From assembly GCA_034336665.1 (NCBI GenBank), contig CM067592.1:30507319-30571318 (forward strand): a stretch of DNA of 64,000 nt, in the 5' to 3' direction. A program made the position numbers and the translations under genes. This document shows, one piece after another, positions 28,960 to 43,000 of this stretch. The notes below the pieces were generated by a model. That model was not told the DNA's origin. It made no database searches and worked only from the letters and a program-made list of their open reading frames with translations. The first letter of the stretch is position 1. Every line of letters begins with the position of its first letter. This stretch comes from Luscinia megarhynchos. Lineage: Eukaryota > Chordata > Aves > Passeriformes > Turdidae.

Positions 28960-29460
28960 AGTTGTCTCTCAGGGTCCACCCTTCCCTGAGCTTAGTAAGG
29001 TCTGCTTTTTTTCCAGCTCTCAGCTTTCATTTGCAGCTGTATAAATATGAACAAAAAAGCCATGCTCCTCCAAACAAAGAAAAAATGGACTGAATATGCA
29101 TATCCTCATTAACTAAATTTAATTATGACAAGCGGCATATTAATCAGTAGTTGCTCCAGTTACTGCATTCATTGGTAGGGAGGAAGACTCCAAATTAAAG
29201 AGAAGCGTGGGGGACAATCGCATAGTGATTAGGAGGCTGCTCACAACATGATACAATACACTTTCCAAATAATTATTCAGAGGAAACAGAATAAAGAGGC
29301 AGATTGCTCTATTTTTAAGACCAACTCAAGAACAATTAGCCAAGAGCATGATGACAAGGCTCCTTTCTTTTTTTCCGTGACTGCTTCCACCTCCACGTTC
29401 TCATACCAAATAGCTTGGCAAACTGAAAAATTTGCATTTCACAGGGTGCAAGGGTGGGGG
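28960..29460. promoter_or_regulatory. Candidate conserved non-coding element
   Basis: Complex, non-repetitive sequence without coding support, dense in homeodomain-type cores: ATGCATAT near 29097, CATTAACTAAATTTAATTATG near 29107-29128 and CATATTAATCAG near 29137. It stands directly left of the poly-A run and the CpG cluster. The call rests on sequence texture and on the expectation that the NFIB flank is rich in conserved elements; conservation itself could not be tested. Confidence 0.25.
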
Positions 29461-29467
29461 TAGATTT

Positions 29468-29503
<36 letters not shown>

Positions 29504-29566
29504 AGAAAAAAAAGAGGAAAGAGAGATGAGGAGAAGAAATAAAATGGAGAAAGAAAAATAAAAATC
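29468..29566. repeat. Poly-A run of 25 followed by A/G-rich low-complexity sequence
   Basis: 25 uninterrupted A residues at 29468-29492, then purine-only A/G sequence to about 29566. No retroposon body is recognised upstream, so it is not called as a retrogene tail. Confidence 0.9.
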
Positions 29567-30289
29567 CCGTGCTGTACTTGCTGGTGTTTTAATGAGAAGG
29601 CCCCATGCCCCTAGAGCAACAGAGAAATCCTATCTATCTCACTGTGATGTTAGGAGCTCTGAAGAGTCACTGAGCTGGAGCTGCAAAGTGCGCGCTCTGA
29701 ACTTCGCAGCACGTGCATCGCAACAGTGAAGAATGAGTCCAGAAAAGGAAAAAAAACACTTCCACGGAGAGGAAAAAAAAAGTTATCACACCAACTTACC
29801 ATCCACCAGGTCCTGGCTGACATGTCATAGCAAAGCTGCCATTTTATGGAGCTGTCCGATGCTTTTCCTGCCATTACGCCGTCAGCAACCTTCATCAGAT
29901 GCAGCTCAATGGAAGATAAGACACCTAATCAAGAAAACATCAGCAGTGGCTTGCTGGGCTACATGTAGGCCAATCCTTATCACACTGCATCATGGGAAAA
30001 GCTCCTTTATTAGCAAGAACTCCAACCTCACCGATATAAAGACAAGGATCAGGTCTTTTCTTTTTTTTTTTTTCCCCCTCCTTTTTGTCTGAAGGGATTG
30101 GTGAAACCAGCCAGCGCTCTTTGTGTATCATGTGTACACCAGCTTAGTATCTCGCAAGTGGGCGGCTAGCTGCACTGCTGGGCTACACGGAATTAAGTTT
30201 ATTTGCATTCTTCTCAGTTGTATATTGTTCGACATGATCCACGGTCAGCTCTGAGTGAGAGAAAGGAGGGGGAAGGAATTATTGTGAAT

Positions 30290-30390
30290 CATCAGGGTCC
30301 CCAAGCAGGCGAGACGGGCCTGGCGCGGCGGTGGGGCCTGGCCCGAGGTGGGAGCACACGCGGGCACGGGACGGCACCGGGAACACACAG
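30290..30390. promoter_or_regulatory. Small CpG cluster; candidate promoter or distal regulatory element
   Basis: About a dozen CpG dinucleotides fall within about 85 bp (around 30310-30385), including GGCGCGGCGG and CACGCGGGCACGGGACGG. The rest of the window is CpG-poor. The surroundings (29650-30720) are GC-elevated, with a second CpG-containing stretch at 29688-29720. No coding exon is recognised. Given expected synteny, an alternative upstream NFIB start or an lncRNA start is possible, but this is speculation. Confidence 0.35.
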
Positions 30391-33300
30391 GTAGCAGCTG
30401 CAGCTGCATCAGCAGGGGCTGCCAAAGGCTACAAACTCTGGAGCTGGACATGTGGAAACAGTTTAACTCTTTGCAATCAGACTTCAGCATGAAATAGGAA
30501 GGCTGTAAGTCCTCCGGAGGAGACGGGAGGGGGTGCAGCTAGAATTTCAGTGACACAGACTTTTCCTCCTCCCTTTCCCCTGGATGCTCTTGATCTCCTC
30601 TGCCCGGGATGATCGAGCTGGGAAGGGGGAGGAGAGTGGGCAGCGAACTATTTTAATCACGCTCCCTTCTGCCCCACAGCTTCAGGTCATTTGCCACTTC
30701 TACATACCGCCACCAGGGTGAGAAGTTTTCCTTGCAGGACTTTGCCCCTAATGGAAAATTCGTCATTCCCTGAAGGAAGGACTGGCTTAGAAGAACAAGC
30801 AATTCTGACTTTGTTTTAAGGCGCAGAAAACAAAAAGTACATACATAATCACACACAGGAAATCAACAAACTGGCTTACATTTGAAAGATATATAAAGAA
30901 GGACCAGAATTTGCCAGTCCTGAATGAAGTGATCAGCATAAGTTTTACTGATGTATTGCAGATTCTGTATGTGCCTTAGCAATAAATCCCTCTTCAGCAA
31001 AAGACCAAATCAAAGCAATCACCCTCTTCACATCCCCAAAATTTTGTCTTTAGAATTAACACATTAAAATAGTAACAATAGAAATAACAACAAAGCAACA
31101 GCAACAACAATAATTTTTATTTTATTCTTATTATTATTATTACTACTACTATTTTCTCTTTTTTTTCTTGCTTCCACAAGACCAGCTACTGAGTTGAGGG
31201 TCCATTTTTTTAAGTCCTGAAACACTTACAGCACTGAATGAAAATACCCCCTGAGCCAGCCCAGAATGCTGAAAACAGAACAGCTCTGTAGCAGCACCCA
31301 GCATCAAAGGACAGGAGCTGTTTTCCCTTCTCCGTCTGCGCTAATGAGGTTGGCTTGCAGTCTCCATTTCTCAGTTACTTTAAATACACTGATGAGGCCA
31401 GCACCAAAAATTAATGGGGATTTTGGACATCCCAATCCCCTAATTTTGCATAGCTCTTTTTCTAGAAGAGTTTCTGTACAATAGATGAAGATCCTTTTTA
31501 ATTTCATTTAGGTCACAGTGATCAATTGGGACAAGAGAAAATTTTCTGAATACTGTAAAATCTGCCTATGATCAGTTGCTGTGGGATGGCAGAGTGCACA
31601 GGAGGGATTAACTCCAGCTCTGTACCCTACATCCTGCTCAAACAACCTGGCTTTGTGATAAACATTATAAGGTATGGAGAGCATCAGCAGCAGAGTTTTT
31701 TCCAGTTTTTGGCACGCAGTGCACAGGCAGATGTCCGGAGGCTGAATCTTTCACATGGGCCTCACTAGCAGGCTCATCATGGTGGGACTAGAGAAAGAAG
31801 TCAACTGTAAGTGTGAGATAAACCCTGGACACATGCTTTCACACATAACCCCTAACTCCAAACACGCTAGCAAGCATATATGCCAGCACAAGGGATAATG
31901 GGACTGACGTTGAAGAGAGGGATTCTCTGCAGTTTCCCCTCCACTGAAGTCTGATCACAGGTGAAGAGACCAGTTGCTTCAGCCACTAATCTGCCTTACT
32001 AGGGCAATTCACAAATCCCCAGAAGAACTGTGACGGCTGGGAGTGTGAGCCCACACTTTAGGTAATCATGAGCCAGTTCACTGTGCTTAAAAGAGGATAA
32101 AAGTTTTATCACACAGTAGCTAGCTGAGAGGTCTCAAGCTGCTCTCAGATGCTCAGTCTACAGCAGATCCAATCTTGCAGCAACTTCTTCTAATAAGTCT
32201 TCAGTGAACAGTGGAGCTGCTTCATCCCAGAGAGCTCCTGAAGATTTAGGAAGGCTGTGCATGTCCTATGGCCACAAGCACCACATGGATATTTGCTTTT
32301 GTACATCCAGGAAAGATAGAGTTAATGATGAGCCTCCCTTTAGCTGCTGCATGTTGCCTTCTGGCACGAGCTGAATGTAGAATGGGGATTTCTGGCACCC
32401 AGGAAAACAATGCCTGCAGTGCTGGTCAGTGTGTGCTTCCCCTTCACATGCTGCTCCCATGCCCTCTCCTGCCTGCTGGGAGGTCTGCCTTTCTCCCAGC
32501 TGTGTCTGTTCTGCAGATGGGATTTTAAAACACTGTAATATCTGAAGATACCACATCTCCTATGCAGCTTGAAGATGGAGTCATACCCAACACAGACACA
32601 TACATGTTATTGGACAAAATTTTTCAGATGGCCTTTTTTACCTTTCAGAAAATGACAGATTTATGAAGAAAGCATATGGTACAATATGCTTGTTACATAA
32701 TAGCAATTAATTTCAAGGTAATTCAGGTTTCCCTATTGATATAAATTTTGAATGAATAAATTTGAATTTTCAAGTGAACTGGATTATTCAAATTGATTTT
32801 TCAAGTGAATGTGACCCAAATTTCTTTTGGCTAAGCCTATTTTTAAAAAATTTCAAAGGAACAAAAGACAAGTATGAAAATATAAAATTTGGCAGAACTA
32901 AAATCTGTTTCATATTTATAAAAAATAAAATGCAAGCAAGTTTACCAGCTTCCAATATCTGTTCCTAACACATTAAGCAATAATTGCCAATCTGGCTTTT
33001 CCCCAAAGGTTTAAGTTTTTGTAAGGTTGGCTTTCTCTAGGTTGACTCAGATTTTGATTCTACGCCAGAGAACAGTTCCATTTCATACCCAGAGGGAACC
33101 TCCAGGAAGATTTTAATTTATTTCTGCAAGGTCCCAGCACCTACCAATAGGGTCAAAGAAAGAATTCACAGTACAGTCCTCTGGAGGACACGCAGTGCTG
33201 TGACAGAGAGACCCAAATTAGTACTGCAGATTTAAGTAACTGTAGAGAACAAACTCAGCCACGTTTGCACAGACTCATTGGTGCTGGGCTGGTGCTGGGA

Positions 33301-36142
33301 GACCAGTCCCCACTATTTACAGTGACAGATTTTGCAGGTTTTAGAATGGTGTTTGGAAAGCCCCTTTGGTGTTCCCTTCTTTCACCAGGAGCACATACAG
33401 CCCTGCCTCAAACCTTCAGGGGAATCCAGAAGGACTGCTGATCTCCTGAACCCAACAGCTTCTGGGAGACTCCCCCACGTGGCTCCTCAGCATGTACTTT
33501 TCTTGTTTCTCCTGCTGTCTTCTCGTAAATATTTAAATTCATCATCACTGGCAGCTGCAAAACTCACTGAAATAAACTCACACAGAAACATCTTTAATGG
33601 CACTAGGCCTTTTAATTTCTATTAAGGGAGCAGTACATGGCTACAGAAGACTGACAATCTGCTGTCTTTGACTGAGTTACATACCCTGGAAAATATAAAT
33701 TGAATTATTCTTTTATAATGTTGCTGTAATGGGGGTGGGGAATAACTACTATTAACTTTGCCTGGCCTTTCTATTTTCCTCATTTGACATTAAAGAAAAG
33801 ACAAACAAAGCTTTTAAAAAATTAATTAAACCATGCCAGTATTTACTCAAGAAACATCTTTGCTGACTGCCAGAGTGATGAAAATCTTCATTCCTATGAA
33901 GCTGTTTACTGGGCATCTTACAACCAGACACTTCCAATTAACCATTCTCTTTCTTGTGGGTAGAAATACTTCCTCTTTTGTGAAGCTCTAGGGTGTCCAA
34001 GACAAGACAGGATACTTTCAGGAATATGAAGAGCTCCATAGTTAAGTCACAAAGATCCCTGGCAGGAGATCCAGCAGAAGCCACAGCAGTTTCACTGAAA
34101 GTAAAAGCAAAGGCTGACAGGGAGGCTGACTAATAGTGTCCTTCCAACACTCTTACTTTTTCTCTTGTCACAAGTGTCTGCTAGTCTTCCAGGCCTAGCA
34201 CAGCTTTTTTGGGACAGGCAGAAAACAGAGGGTGGCAGGTACCACCTGGGGTGAACAAGCTGGCTTCCAAAAGGCTAGAGACTCAGTTCCCAGTCTAATG
34301 ACATACAGGAAAAAAAGTAATGCTAAAGTATTTGTTTCAAATAGCTTTTTGAAGTAATAGATGCTAAGTGCTGACTAGGAAGAGGAAGAAGTGAAAACTG
34401 CTGCTATAGTCAAAAGTACACATCAGTCCAGCTGTTGATGATTTAACTTGAAAAATGAATAATGATACAATTTCATTATGTTTAAGAACTTATGTAGCTT
34501 TTGTATATATGTATATATGCCTGTGGGCTATGATATATTGCAAATTGGGCAGAAGACAGTCAGACAGCCAATGATGGAGACATGTCCAGAACTGGAACGT
34601 TCAATTGTACATTCTAAGGCCAAGAAAATTATTAATTTGCATTATTTCCATCAAAATAATTCATGTCCAATAATGAATCCAATGCACAATAAATTAAAGT
34701 GCTAAACTTCTAGCATTCTTTTTACTTTTATTTCTTTAAAAAAGTTTATAAAATGCAGTACGCAAATTTTTGCCTATTTAAAAATACTTTTCCCAAAGGA
34801 AAACCATTATTTAAATGTGAAGGTGGAGTTGCACTTGCAATTAAAAGAAAAAAAAAGTTTGATATTTAAGAATTGTGTGTCTCACACAAGCATTCTTTAT
34901 TCAGTAAGTGCCTGTTTCATGAGGAGGGTAGCCTTTAATGTTCAGTGCAGGATAATACTCCATCCATCTCATTTGAGGATTGGATTTCTTCCCCATGAGC
35001 AATGTGAGAATCATACAAATCTGAATTGTATCCCCTGAGATTCAGCGCTAAGAAGCCCAGTAATAAATGGAGTTCATTATGCTGCCTGCTTACAATCTCA
35101 GAAGAAGGGATGGATTCTTTTCACCTTCTCTTTGAAGAGAGGGACATACTGATAGGCTTTATCAAATACAGTGCACTTTTGTAACTGGATGTGGAGCAAG
35201 CACTTTGCTTACAGCCCATCTCCAGTTCAGTGGCTGCCAAAACAGCTCCATCAGCCAAGACCACTACACTTACATCGTGTTCACTGTGAGCTGGTGTGGA
35301 CAACAGTAAAAGCAGAGGGCTCTAGGGAAAGGAGTGCCCTTACCCCAGACTGCATTGCAAATCTGAGGGGGCGGGGTAGGTACTGAAAAAAAAAGCTGAC
35401 TGCTCCCCTTTCCTAGGGCACTGTAGGCAGCAGAAGCCAAACCCTCCCTCAGCAGTGACCCCTTGCCATTTCACTGCTGTCCCTTTTGCACGGCAGTGCC
35501 CAAGACTGCAGTGTCATGCTGTGCCCTCACAGCCATGCCGAGTGACTCAGGGTGGGCAGCAGTGGTGGGGACACTGCTGGCCCTCAGAGCCAGCACCTGC
35601 CTCTGGAGCAAACATTGCACTTACACCGTCGACCAACCATGCATGCCACGTGTATCAGCTCACAGCTGCTGCTCTTCTCTCAGCTAGCTCTATCCCATTC
35701 TTTTCACACCTCACAATTTCTAATCAGTTCTTGAAATCTCCAGGCTAACTCAGCTTATTGCTGGACATATTAAATGCTGCAAAAAAGTCTAGACAGGTTT
35801 CCTTTATTTAATATGCAATGGACATCAATTATCTCCAAACAAAAAGCAGATTGGCATATTTTCTTGCAGTGACTCATTTCTACTCAGCTCTATTGTACAA
35901 TCATTTTCACAATTTTAGTTGCTCCTAATATATCTTTCTGTGTTTGTAATGTTCGTTTGGTGTGAGAAGAGGCTAGCTCCGAGAACTTTTCTGCCTTTTA
36001 ACTCAGGTGTTTCCTTCACTTGTAACCCATCAGAAGTGGCAATTTTTTGTCCTAATTTGATAGACTTAAAACCTTTCCTAGTGATTTTGCAGTTCTGTAT
36101 GTTTGCATTTGGTTTCTGTGGCAAGGTTCTGGTAGCAGGAGG
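30391..36142. other. Intergenic, no gene seen
   Basis: Mixed composition, with the AAC/ATT tract at 31067 and a GC-richer patch at about 35340-35640 that includes a GC box (GGGGGCGGGG near 35368). No coding exon recognised. Confidence 0.55.
31067..31155. repeat. (AAC)n / (ATT)n / (ACT)n low-complexity tract
   Basis: AACAAC units are followed by TTATTATT and ACTACTACT units, with part of the tract inversely repeated. Confidence 0.75.
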
Positions 36143-37079
36143 TGACAGGGCGTGAGAAGCTGCTGGAAGCTTCCCCCACATCCAGCAGAGCCAATGTCAG
36201 CCAGCTCCAAGATGGACCCAGTAAAACCTCAGTAATAACAGACTAAAGAAGGAAAAAACCAGCTATTGCACAGAAGTAAATGCAGCCAGAGAAGAGAGAA
36301 ACAGCCCTGCCGACTCCAAGGTCAGTGCAGGAGGAGAAAGGAGGTGCTCAAGCACTGGAGATGAAATTCCCCTGCAGCTATGAAACAGCTCTGCCCCTGC
36401 AGTCCACGATGAACCATATTGGAGCAGAGATCCACCTTCAGCCAGCTGAGGATGCAGATGCCCAAAAAATGGCTATGATCCCAAGGAAAGCCCACTCTGC
36501 AAGATCTGTGGCCCGCGGAGAGAGAAGCCCATGCTAGAGCAGGGTTGCTGACATCACTTGTGACCTGAGGGACCCATGGTGGAGAAACCTGGACCTGAAG
36601 GACTGCACCCTGTGGAAAGTGACCAATGCAGAAAGAGTTTATGAAGAACTGCAGCCAAAAGGACAAACTGAGAGTGCAGGGGTTCATGGAGGACTGTCTC
36701 CTGTGGGAGACATTCCGCACTGGGGAAGGACTCCTCACCCTGAGCAGCAGCAGAAGCAACATGTGAACTGACTACAACACCCATTCCCTGTCTCCCTGCA
36801 CTACTGATGGGGAGGAAGGAGAGAATCAGCGATAAAATTAAGCCTGGAAAAGAAGGAGGAGTGGGGGCAAAGTGTTTTTAGGATTTGTTTTACTTCTTTT
36901 TATCCTGCTCTGATTTTGATTGGTAATAAATTCAACTAATTTCCCCAAGTTGGGTCTGTTTGCCCACGAGAGTAATCAGTGAGTGATCTCTCTTTTCATT
37001 ATGTTTTCTCTCCAGCTGAGGAGGAGAGTGACAGAGCAGCTTTGGTGGGCATTTAGCATCCAGCCAGGGTCAACCCACA
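36143..37079 (+). mobile_element. Solo LTR of an avian endogenous retrovirus (ERVL-like)
   Basis: Much of 36165-37079 matches, from memory, a high-copy songbird LTR. Matching blocks include the stretch around 36180-36215, the AATAAA poly(A) signal at 36925-36930 and the closing block GCCAGGGTCAACCCACA. Between 36300 and 36720 it consists of degenerate short modules built on the words GAGCAG, GGACTG and CCCATG. The element begins TG and ends CA with these limits, and is flanked by GGAGG on the left and AGAGG on the right, a 5-bp target duplication with one mismatch. The left boundary is less sure than the right. No second LTR or internal retroviral gene was seen, so it is read as a solo LTR. 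Open frames inside it are chance. Confidence 0.8.
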
Positions 37080-40000
37080 AGAGGGCTCCTGGGGCCACCT
37101 GGCCTAAATCAAGCAGGTCTGACACTGACACTATTGTCACCACATACATTGAGTATTCTGTCTTCTATCAGCTGGTTGGGTGTGTTGGGTAATGAGATAA
37201 GGGAGTTGAATTACGACTAGCAATCATTGCTTCTTAGCTAGAGATTATCAAGGTAACCTCTTGATAATGGAAGACATATTTGGGGTGGAAAGAACATGAT
37301 GGATAACTGGCTAGGGGACAGGGATTTTCCCATGTGGTTGAATACCAACTCCAGGCCCTTACAGTAAATTCTCCCAGGGCAGAAGCAGTGGGCATGGCAG
37401 GTGCCTTGGTTTGAGTGCTGGCCAAACCAGAGATGGCACAGCTGGACCAGAGGATATGGTCTCCACCACTTTTCTTTGACAAAACAAAACTCCTGAGAAT
37501 GTGAAGAGCAAAGAAAAGGGGAAGGCCCTGATCCAACTTGTTTATTCCAAAATTATTTCTATTTAGATTATTTATTTCATTTTTATGTTTTTGCTGGAAC
37601 TATGTAAAAGGGATTTATTATTAGATGTGAGGAACAGATAGTGGAGTCTCCTTGCTTTGGGGGACAACATGTATCTGCACCTCCTGAGAATAATCCAGTG
37701 GTATGTGTGTAGCTACTGGTTTGTCTCTGAGTAAGACTTACAGTTATCTTCATTCCACCTCGCTGCCCAGGTAGTAATGGTTAATGATTTCCCCATGATG
37801 AGCATTTTTGTGCTCTTCCACATCCCCATGCAGTTGACAGTCTGAAAGCCCGTTTTGCTTGTAAAGAGAAAACTACAGAGGAACAATTAAGATTTACGTA
37901 GGGTGAGGCATTGTGGTATAGCTGCAATTGATTTCACCTGAGTGATTTTCGACTGAAGTGAGAAAAGGGGGAGAATAGGCCAGGACTAAAAGCAAAGTTC
38001 CTACCTGAAACATCTAGGAATTCTATTTCCTATTAAGTCCCCTGGACCAATAGAGGTTTTTGACAGCATTTGCTAGCTAAAGGAGACTACCTTATATAAT
38101 GTTGATAGTAATCATAATCCTCTCCAGATGCTAGAAGAAGTCTAACTTCACTCAGCACCAGGCTGGGTCAGGTCCAGCACCATTCTGTGATGAATGCTAA
38201 TGCACTATCTTATGAGTTCCTATGAGGAAGGCAGGAAGCACAGGAGGTTTTTAAACTGTATTCATCTGCACGTTCAAAACTGTGAGAGCTTTTACTGCTG
38301 CAGTCACAGAGGCTGTTACCCTGCAACTGAGCATATGCCTCCCTTGTCTTAAGGTCAATTTCTCTTTTGTCCTCCAAGAGATCCCCACTATGAGTCCCAC
38401 ACAGGGTATAGGAGATGTAAGATGTTAATGTAAGACCTGTGTTTTCTTAGCAAGTCTTTTTCTGCTGCAGTGTCTGTCCAGTTGTTAAAAGGCTTGCATC
38501 TGCCATGATCTTCTCTTCAGCATTCTGTCTTGCTCAGTTCTGGAATGTTGGTGCTGTCTCAGCAAGCAGCATTTCAGGTTATTCCTCAGGTTGCAGCCCA
38601 TGCTAGGCAAGCCAGATGAATCAAAGTTCCATGCAGATATATTTCGCCTTGAGTTTTGGTGCCAGATCATTGGACCTCACATAGGTGTCTGTCTGATGCC
38701 AGAGGAGAGGACTGAGTTTCCCCAACAAAAGCACTAGCTTTTTAACTGAGTAGTTATCACTATCCCTGTGACTAGGTGAGTGATTTAGCTACCTATCCAC
38801 ATATGCTGATAGTTATCAATGCCTGCTACTATTGTGACTTGATGCAAGTTTTGACCTGCCTAGTTGTTTAGGTGCTGTCTTTAATAGTCATGTGTTTCTG
38901 CATCTTCCTTTGGCCCAGTTTTACCAGATAAAGGTTAGCACACTGTGTGCAGAGTATGAAGTAATTCAACAAATTGACAAATCCTCTGCTGCCACATTAG
39001 ATACCACAAACCTGCAGGAAAGAGCAAACATTGGTAATTAGAATTCTACAGGGAGCTCAGTGGTGCAGGACTAAAAGAAGCTAGCCCCATTTCTTTCAGT
39101 TCACCATCTTTCTATACCCCAATGAAGTACACAACAGCAAGGTAGAACAGAGAAGAACAAACTGCGTATAAATAGAAAGAAATGTAACATTTAACTCAGT
39201 TCACATCTGGGAAAATTACTACCTGTCTGAAAACTGCCCCAGGGTCTTAGTAGTGTCTGTCTTTCAAAGCTTGCTTCTGAAAGAACTTCATGTAATAACA
39301 TAGTTCGATTCATCTAAGCAACTTAAAATTCTAAGGACATATTAGACAAAACTGAATGAGCCAGCTCCTCTGGGTGATAATAATCAAAACGTATTTAGTT
39401 AATGATACAGATTTCCAGCTTCAAATGCCCTTTGGCCTTTGTGAATAACTGCACAAAATATATGGATTGAGATAGCATATCCTGCAAAGAGCTCACTCAA
39501 CCTGGAGTTGCTGTCCTTCTCACAAACTAATTACATATTGCAGATTTGCCACCCATTATACACGACAAATAAATAAATTTCAATATCCCTAGCACTGGTT
39601 TTGTACACAACTACCACTGCAATACAATACAGACCTCCACATTCAAAGAGGCACTATAACTAAAAGTGCTTTTAAAGTACGTTTGCCAAAACCTTTATTA
39701 GACCTAGTAATGGTGGTAAGTGGACATATGGAGCCTCATCAGTATTCTCACAGATGGACACACAATATCTTTCTCTCCAATCACTTTCAAGTAATACATT
39801 TATATTATTTACTGTCTATCTTTTATGAGAAAACAAACATCTCTTTTACTCATTCACATACCTTTTTTCCCAAAATTTGATAAACAGAAACAATGTGCTA
39901 AAAAAAAATTTAATCTTTTATTAGAATCAGCTGCAAATAACTATCAGAAAATTTGCCACTACTGAGTTTCTCCAACAAAAGAGATATAATTGAGAAAATT

Positions 40001-43000
40001 GTTTCAGCTAAATGCTGCTCCGTATCATCTGCCTTTCAGATTAATTCAAGATTTGTAAGGCTAATGGTTTCATCTACACTTCTCCAAAACTGCAAAATTG
40101 TTCCTATGAATCATATGAGCACACTGATTTCAACTGTGACAGTTAATTTTTTTTTTGCCTAAGCAGATAAAATGGGATATGTAGGGAGTGACACATCTTA
40201 GGTGTAACATTAACCTCTGTTTTTTAAATTACCTTTGAATTAATTTTTCAGAAAACAGCACCTACATTTTAATGAGAACACGCTCCAAGGTACATGGATA
40301 TCAATTTGGCTGTCTAGTGCATTCAGAAAAGGAGTAATTTTGCTGCTTTGAAAAAGTCATGCAGATGAGAAATCTGACCAATTGGACATGACTGTGGCTG
40401 AAGTTAACAGTTCCATCATTTCTACATCTTCTCAGTAGCTGCAGTTTTGACACATTTGAAATGTCTAGATTTTGAAAAGTGAGATCTCTAGGGAATTTGC
40501 AGGAAGACTCGGGAAGGGTGACTGTACATCCCATCCAGATGCACCCATTCATAATTCAGCTATTCCACAGGAAAGCACCAAGGAGTTGTGCTTAACAGAA
40601 GAGCAGCTGAACTGATGGCAGCAGAACGAGTAAAGAGACCAAGTAAGACTTCTTTTTCACTAAAACTGCTACTACTTGAAAATCAATACAAACCTAGTGA
40701 CAAAAATTTTATCTCCCACCCACAGGGAGATGCTGCTCTGAGATATGGAGTATGGTGCTAGATCTCTCTGTTTATATGCAAAAACAAGCAAGAAGAAAGA
40801 AGGGTCACAGAGTCACATGCTACTTACAGACTCTTCTGCAGCCCCATCTCTGCATGGTGTGCTGTGGCTGCAGTGCTGTTAGTTCCTCTACCTGAAAACA
40901 TTAGGTTAAAAATGCATGCTTTATTAATCAAACAATGTTCCTAACACTCCATTATGCAGCAAAAACAAAACAAAACAAAACAAAACAAAACAAAAAACAA
41001 AACAAAAAACAAATACAAAAAACCCTCAAAAACAAAAAACAAACCATGACAAAAACAAACAAAAAAAAAAAAAAGAACAAACTCAAACCAGTGGAAAAGG
41101 CATTGCAACTCCTTTCCTAGCTCCTAGCTCATACATATTGCTGTGGCTTCTCTCTACCCAAGGATATGAAGGTAGTACCTGTTGCATTTGACACTGTAGC
41201 AATATTTTTCCAGAGTTATGAGGCTTTGACTACTCTAAGGAAAAAAAACTTCTTGGCTTTTTTTGTTCTGGGAGTATTGAGGTAGAAGAACAGGGAAACC
41301 AAATTCTGATTTTTCAGTGCCAGATTAAAAAAACGTCAGCTGATGATGCTGAAATGTATTACTGGTGAATGAAGAGACTTAAAATAAAAATTTCCAGTCC
41401 TGGCTGTTAGTGATAAATAACCAGAATTATCCTTCATACATAAACATGCTGCATGTATGTTTGTGCAGAAATATGCCCTGAATATGTAACTGTGTAAGAA
41501 AGAACCAAATTAGATGCAGAAAGGTGTTTTTCATTTAAGTATTTCCTATAATAAAGGCATATACATAAAATTCCAATATTTGAAAGCAAAATAAATTTAT
41601 CTCAAATGATTACCTATGACATGCTCATCTGTTATCCTTTAATTTAATCCAAACTTGAAGCAGAAAACTAAATACAGTCTTTTATGTGACCTCTCTTCTT
41701 GGTGTATCCAAGAAGTTTATCAGAATGAGCTGAAAAACACATACGCTTCCAATTCCAGTCACCTATGCACTCCTGGATGTTAGGTGGCCCAAATTCCTTA
41801 TGTGACATGTTTATGGCTGTTTCTTCTGAAGTGGATTATCCAGGTTTCTGTGACATGGACAGCACACCTTCAGCACTGCAGCTCTGCACAATTCCCTCAT
41901 CAGAAACCCGGGTGTTTTCGCTAAGAGAAACAGAGGTCATGCAGAGAACTAAAGGCAGGTATTCTGAGCCCCAGACTTGCAGTCCAATGCAGTGATTTAG
42001 CATCCACTAGCTATCAAAAAAAAAAGAACAAATTCCAGCTCTATAGGGCTCAAATTTTGCACTGTCCACACTTATACATCTTACACTTTACGCTTACCAA
42101 AAAAGAGGAACCCATTACCAAACGATAGACTGGATTTTGGGGGTTTGGGCCACAGCTACAGGGAAGTCCAAGCTTCATGGAATAAAAGTGAGGTTGGGAA
42201 GCCTATCCTAAGACAAAATCATGCTGTATTGGGGAATAAATTATTACTTGGGCTTGAAAGAGTTGCTTCTTCTGAGCAGCACCCATCCAGTTTATTTTAT
42301 GTTTAACTCCATGCAACTGAAATACCGTGTTTTGGTTTACTGCATAAAAAGCCTTTGCTGCACATCTGCTCTCACACTAATCCTTCAGCAAAGGGAACGC
42401 TTTTGAGATGAGAAATCAAATGGGAAAAATATTGTGAAGACATACAAAAAATGTGCTGCAACTGATACAAATTATGGTCCACTATTTCAGCTTAACTTAA
42501 TTTTATTCAGAAGAACATATCCTCCATCCTTCCTCAAGCCTATTTATTCCCCTTGAAGTACATAAGGTTCAATTTTTTCTCCAGCTGCCCTTCCACATTA
42601 GTATTATTTTGACTCATATGGGTAATTAATGAGACTTGAGGTATGTTTGCATGTATTTGTTCATCTGTACTACCTAGTCGCCTCTTAAAATAAGTTTATA
42701 GACTGAAAAATACTGTTTCATTCGGTTTATAAATTAACAAAACACATTAAGAAATACTTTCAGGAGCAAGAAATACTTTTGGAAGCCTTAGGCACTAAAA
42801 ATACCAGAGTGTACATTTTAAAATTATTTTTATGGACAACTGGGAATAGATCCCAGTTTCCACATATTGAAAAGATAGCATGCACTCACAGAAGCCAATT
42901 GTATCTGATTTGTAAACATTAAATAAATTTCATTTCAGAGATAACCAGGTTTGAAACTATTATATGGGGAAAGAGGCCCACTAAAATTTCAGGCAAGACA

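Noticed and set aside
36322..36762. 146-codon minus-strand ORF
   Set aside because: Antisense to and fully inside the solo LTR; explained by the LTR modules.
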